This document shows positions 5,368-7,348 of a stretch of DNA of 7,348 nucleotides, in pieces. The notes below the pieces were generated by a model. The model worked only from the letters and a program-made list of their open reading frames with translations. It did not search any database and was not told where the DNA came from. Source of the stretch: JBDTCS01 sp039923455 (GTDB lineage Bacteria; Bacteroidota; Ignavibacteria; Palsa-1295). Within the stretch, counting starts at the first letter, position 1, and every line of letters begins with the position of its first letter. The position numbers were made by a program, and so were the translations under genes. The DNA is taken from the NCBI GenBank assembly GCA_039923455.1, contig JBDTCS010000310.1:1-7348 (forward strand), given 5' to 3'.

Positions 5368-5775
5368 TTAAATCGCTCTCACGCGATTATTTTTCGGATT
5401 ATGTTCGAGTTCAACCAACCCGAGAGCTTCCATAAGCGGGGGCACATATACCCCGAATCTGCCGCGCAAACCTTTCTTTAACCCATACCATCCACCGATC
5501 GGATTCTTTGGCGATCTCCCCCACGCTTCTACTGTGCCTTCTTTTGCGGGCTTCTGCTCATCCGCGCCACCTAAGTCAACCCAATCCCCATGCGCCTGCA
5601 GCATCGCATGCAGATCCGCGATCGAGCGCGCATCATAGTGAAGAATGGTCTTACCCACGGTGCAGACGATGATCTGTTGGCCATCTCTAGTATCCATGTG
5701 CATTGTGTATTCCGATGTACCCGATGGCGTCTTTAACTGCCAAGGATTCTCTTTAGGTCGGTCGAGTTTTGTCAT
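5368..5775 (-). CDS. Conserved protein of unknown function
   Basis: This 135-residue soluble protein has no signal peptide or membrane segment. It appears to have two parts. Residues 1-65 contain NPWQLKTPSGTSEYTM (10-25) and a strand-rich segment IIVCTVGKTILHYDAR (35-50). Residues 66-135 contain the glycine- and aromatic-rich block VDLGGADEQKPAKEGTVEAW (66-85) and then GGWYGLKKGLRGRFGVYVPPLMEALGL (94-120). The second block is so distinctive that the gene is almost certainly real and conserved; I recall similar uncharacterised proteins in other soil and environmental bacteria but cannot name a family. GLKKGLRGRFG is basic and could contact nucleic acid or an anionic partner, which is speculation. 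The ATG at 5775 is the natural start. A promoter candidate lies about 35-65 bases upstream. It stands alone between two intergenic gaps. Confidence 0.8.
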   Translation of the reverse strand: MTKLDRPKENPWQLKTPSGTSEYTMHMDTRDGQQIIVCTVGKTILHYDARSIADLHAMLQAHGDWVDLGGADEQKPAKEGTVEAWGRSPKNPIGGWYGLKKGLRGRFGVYVPPLMEALGLVELEHNPKNNRVRAI

Positions 5776-5811
5776 GCTAGATCAAAAATATTAGAACCTA
5801 TTTTTTCGCTT

Positions 5812-5842
5812 TAAACGTATTCATTGCAAAGGATCGTACAAA
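5812..5842 (-). promoter_or_regulatory. Candidate Bacteroidota-type promoter for the 5368-5775 gene
   Basis: On the minus strand TTTG (5842-5839) is followed after exactly 19 bases by TACGTTTA (5819-5812). This matches the known Bacteroidota consensus TTTG-N19-21-TAnnTTTG at all but the last base. Transcription would start near 5805, leaving a leader of roughly 30 bases before the ATG at 5775. Position and spacing fit well, but short patterns like this also arise by chance in A/T-rich DNA. Confidence 0.35.
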
Positions 5843-5881
5843 GCTAGCATCCATCGTCCCGAATAATTTTTCGTGCGATCC
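5831..5881. other. Spaced inverted repeat between two minus-strand genes
   Basis: GGATCGTAC (5831-5839) can pair with GTGCGATCC (5873-5881) over nine positions including one G-U, with a 33-base spacer containing an ATTTTTC stretch. It lies behind the HhH gene and before the next minus-strand gene. One arm touches the TTTG of the promoter candidate. It could be part of a terminator for the upstream operon or a regulator site; neither is clear. Confidence 0.3.
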
Positions 5882-5936
5882 GACTAGACGTGATCAGATC
5901 AGAGCGTCCCAGATCGACGGTTTGCAAATCGCATAA

Positions 5937-6203
5937 CTATTTTGCGTTCTTTCCAAAGCTCCGACCGGTCTTTTTTAGTTCACTCGTTAGTACTTTTATC
6001 GCTGAAGGTCCCATGCCGTGCAGGGCGCTCAACTCCGACAAAGTGATCTTCGTAAGATCTTTCAGATTTCTGATCCCCGCGTTTGCGAGTGCGCGACGAG
6101 CAGGACTCGCGAGCTTCGGAATATCGCTCGTCGAGTCCGACGTTTTAGAGTCCACCTTTTTGGAGTCACGCTGCTGGGGCAACGGAGAAATTTTACTCGC
6201 CAT
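5937..6203 (-). CDS. Small helix-hairpin-helix protein, RNAP alpha-CTD-like
   Basis: This 88-residue protein has a polar, Ser/Lys/Asp-rich and probably disordered N-terminus (about 1-28). One compact domain follows: SPARRALANAGIRNLKDLTK (33-52) then SELSALHGMGPSAIKVLTSEL (56-76). The pattern ALANAGI-NLKDLTK-LHGMGPSAIK is that of a helix-hairpin-helix related to the C-terminal domain of the RNA polymerase alpha subunit; Gly63 and Gly65 form the hairpin turn. Such domains usually contact the DNA backbone without strong sequence preference or bind proteins. No catalytic domain is attached. Its ATG lies 11 bases inside the end of the VOC gene, so the two are probably translationally coupled, with the site for ribosome loading inside the VOC coding sequence. 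The stop is TAG. A DNA-binding role is inferred from the fold; the target is unknown. Confidence 0.85.
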   Translation of the reverse strand: MASKISPLPQQRDSKKVDSKTSDSTSDIPKLASPARRALANAGIRNLKDLTKITLSELSALHGMGPSAIKVLTSELKKTGRSFGKNAK

Positions 6204-6666
6204 TGAATGCTCGCTCTAAGTCAGCAATCACGATCTTCCCCATCTTGAGCATTGCCGTCATCACACGACCCGCTTTTGCTCGGTCGGGGTCGGTCATCAT
6301 CGCACCCAAGCTTCGCGGTATAATTTGCCAGGACAATCCAAATTTATCCTTGAGCCAACCACATCGACTTTCTGACCCACCTTCACAAAGTTTATACCAC
6401 AAGTTGTCCAGTTCTTCTTGCGTATCAACATTCACGAGCAGCGAGATCGCCTCCGTAAACTTGAACATAGGTCCACCGTTGATAGCTTGAAACTGCTGAC
6501 CCTCAAGTTGGAAGGAGCAGACCATCACTTGGCCCGCAGGGCCTGGGCCTCCCTCTCCGTACCGAGAAACGCTTAGCACTTTCGAATCCCTAAAGATGGA
6601 GATATAAAGATTCATCGCCTCTTCGGCGTTATCATTGTACCATAAAAATGGTGTGATCTTCTGCAT
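6193..6666 (-). CDS. PhnB-like VOC-family protein
   Basis: This cytoplasmic 157-residue protein belongs to the vicinal oxygen chelate superfamily, in the PhnB / 3-demethylubiquinone-9 3-methyltransferase-like group. The typical opening QKITPFLWYNDNAEEAMNLY (2-21) is followed by SIFRDSKV (23-30), GPAGQVMVCSFQLEGQQF (42-59), AINGGPMFKFTEAISL (61-76), CGWLKDKFGLSWQIIP (102-117) and the closing helix region AGRVMTAMLKMGKIVIADLE (132-151). Despite the annotation name common for this group, a methyltransferase activity is not demonstrated, and the substrate is unknown. I chose the ATG at 6666 because the family begins at QKITPF; the frame stays open to 6741, but that extension would overlap the upstream gene and looks unrelated. 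It lies 37 bases after the RibD-like gene and overlaps the next gene by 11 bases, so the three probably form an operon. Confidence 0.92.
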   Translation of the reverse strand: MQKITPFLWYNDNAEEAMNLYISIFRDSKVLSVSRYGEGGPGPAGQVMVCSFQLEGQQFQAINGGPMFKFTEAISLLVNVDTQEELDNLWYKLCEGGSESRCGWLKDKFGLSWQIIPRSLGAMMTDPDRAKAGRVMTAMLKMGKIVIADLERAFNGE

Positions 6667-6703
6667 GTTGTTGAATGGTAAAAAAATATGATACTGAATA
6701 AAT

Positions 6704-7270
6704 CTATTTGGGCAGTTCGTAGCAAAGCAATACGTTGCCATTCTCGAATTTCCGAGTGCTCGTGAGTCGTAATGGCAACTTAGAACTTAGCCCCTCAAAC
6801 ATGGTACGACCGCTTCCAAGCACGATAGGGTTAACGACGAGTTGATATTCATCGATCAGACCAGCCTCCGCCAGTTGCGCTGTGATTTTGCCGCTACCCA
6901 AAATAGCAATTCCATTTCCGGATTGCTCCTTCAGCGATTTGACATTCGGGATAAGCTCGCCTTTCATCAACTCCGAATTTTCCCACGCGAGAGAATCGAA
7001 CGTTTTTGAGACAACAATTTTCTTCATTCTATTCATCCCTTCTGCGATAACAGGAAAACTCGCTGCGGCTTCTGTAGTCGGCCAAAAACTCGCCATAAGC
7101 TCATACGTGATTCTGCCAAACAGCAACGTGCCACCTGCGCTCGCATTGCCGGATACGTACGCAACCCACTCCGGATCCTTCACCGGATTGTGGCTCCAAG
7201 TCAGATCGTTATCCGTCGAAGCGAAGTATCCATCGATAGATACGGAATTGAATACCAGTAATTTCTGCAT
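6704..7270 (-). CDS. RibD C-terminal / dihydrofolate reductase family protein
   Basis: This 188-residue cytoplasmic protein has the dihydrofolate-reductase-like fold of the RibD C-terminal domain (pyrimidine reductase) family. Motifs in order: MQKLLVFNSVSIDGYFA (1-17), the usual start of this group; TLLFGRITYELMASFWP (48-64); KKIVVSKTF (83-91); IAILGSGKITAQLAEAGLID (121-140), which carries the glycine-rich NADPH-binding loop; and VNPIVLGSGRTMFEG (146-160). Stand-alone proteins of this kind are common and mostly uncharacterised; they lack the deaminase domain of RibD, so a role in riboflavin synthesis is not implied. An NAD(P)H-dependent reductase activity is likely by family, with unknown substrate. 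The ATG at 7270 gives the family N-terminus, with a weak purine-rich GAAGAAAG at 7281-7274 upstream. It is the first gene of a probable operon with the VOC and HhH genes. Confidence 0.93.
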   Translation of the reverse strand: MQKLLVFNSVSIDGYFASTDNDLTWSHNPVKDPEWVAYVSGNASAGGTLLFGRITYELMASFWPTTEAAASFPVIAEGMNRMKKIVVSKTFDSLAWENSELMKGELIPNVKSLKEQSGNGIAILGSGKITAQLAEAGLIDEYQLVVNPIVLGSGRTMFEGLSSKLPLRLTSTRKFENGNVLLCYELPK

Positions 7271-7300
7271 CTGCTTTCTTCAAATCTTAAGTGACCGACC

Positions 7301-7338
7301 TCACCATTCGTGCGATGGTTTGATTGCGCGAATGATGA
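7301..7338. other. Imperfect hairpin upstream of the RibD-like gene
   Basis: TCACCATTCGTGC (7301-7313) pairs with GCGCGAATGATGA (7326-7338): nine contiguous pairs including one G-U, then one C-A mismatch, then three more pairs, around a 12-base loop. It lies 31 bases before the ATG at 7270 and close to the window end. It may be a terminator of a gene beyond the window, an operator of the RibD-like operon, or a leader hairpin. No T-run follows on either strand within the visible sequence. Confidence 0.4.
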
Positions 7339-7348
7339 GTTCGAATCG

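Noticed and set aside
5783..5790. TATTTTTG (minus strand) as the promoter of the 5368-5775 gene
   Set aside because: It lies only seven bases before the ATG and would make a leaderless transcript; the candidate at 5812-5842 has a better-spaced partner.
6667..6741. Longer N-terminus of the VOC protein
   Set aside because: It would overlap the end of the RibD-like gene by 38 bases, and the residues do not match the family start QKITPF.
7339..7348. GTTCGAATC-like sequence as the T-loop of a tRNA at the window end
   Set aside because: The preceding bases do not form anticodon or D arms, and the window ends there.

Overview
The window looks like ordinary chromosomal DNA from a bacterium, most likely of the Bacteroidota or a close relative in the FCB group. 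That placement is an inference. It rests on (i) several small proteins whose motif patterns I associate with Bacteroidota: the SRPBCC protein, the eRF1-domain-3-like protein starting KQLGIWMDH, and the short TfoX-N protein; (ii) weak or absent Shine-Dalgarno sites at most starts; and (iii) one promoter candidate that nearly fits the TTTG / TAnnTTTG pattern of the Bacteroidota primary sigma factor. I see no phage, plasmid, insertion sequence, CRISPR, tRNA or rRNA feature.

Layout. Bases 1-236 are a non-coding leader with a foldable segment. Bases 237-2027 (+) hold a two-gene DrrAB-type ABC exporter operon, ATPase then permease, with the stop and start codons abutting. A GC-rich hairpin at 2040-2068 separates it from a convergent gene (2078-2464, -) for a small conserved protein resembling bacterial eRF1-domain-3 / host-attachment proteins. 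A 279-base divergent intergenic region follows, then a Blc-like lipocalin lipoprotein (2744-3280, +) and an SRPBCC/AHSA1 protein (3464-3898, +). These meet a run of minus-strand genes across a second strong hairpin (3932-3966).

The minus-strand run, in transcription order, is: a RibD-C/dihydrofolate-reductase-like protein (7270-6704), a PhnB-like VOC protein (6666-6193), a small helix-hairpin-helix protein (6203-5937) whose start overlaps the VOC stop by 11 bases, a conserved protein of unknown function (5775-5368), a beta-class carbonic anhydrase (5094-4471), and a TfoX-N domain protein (4378-4025). The first three look like one operon. The others have gaps large enough for their own promoters.

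How the genes relate. Only the ABC pair (one exporter) and the RibD-like/VOC/HhH trio (probable co-transcription) are linked by evidence in the sequence. The rest look like single housekeeping, stress or envelope genes. I did not find a convincing new biological system. The points most worth a second look are the glutamine in place of the H-loop histidine in the ABC ATPase, the overlapping VOC/HhH pair, two hairpins sharing the 9-mer CGGTGGACG, two conserved proteins of unknown function, several unexplained inverted repeats, and a general excess of GATC.
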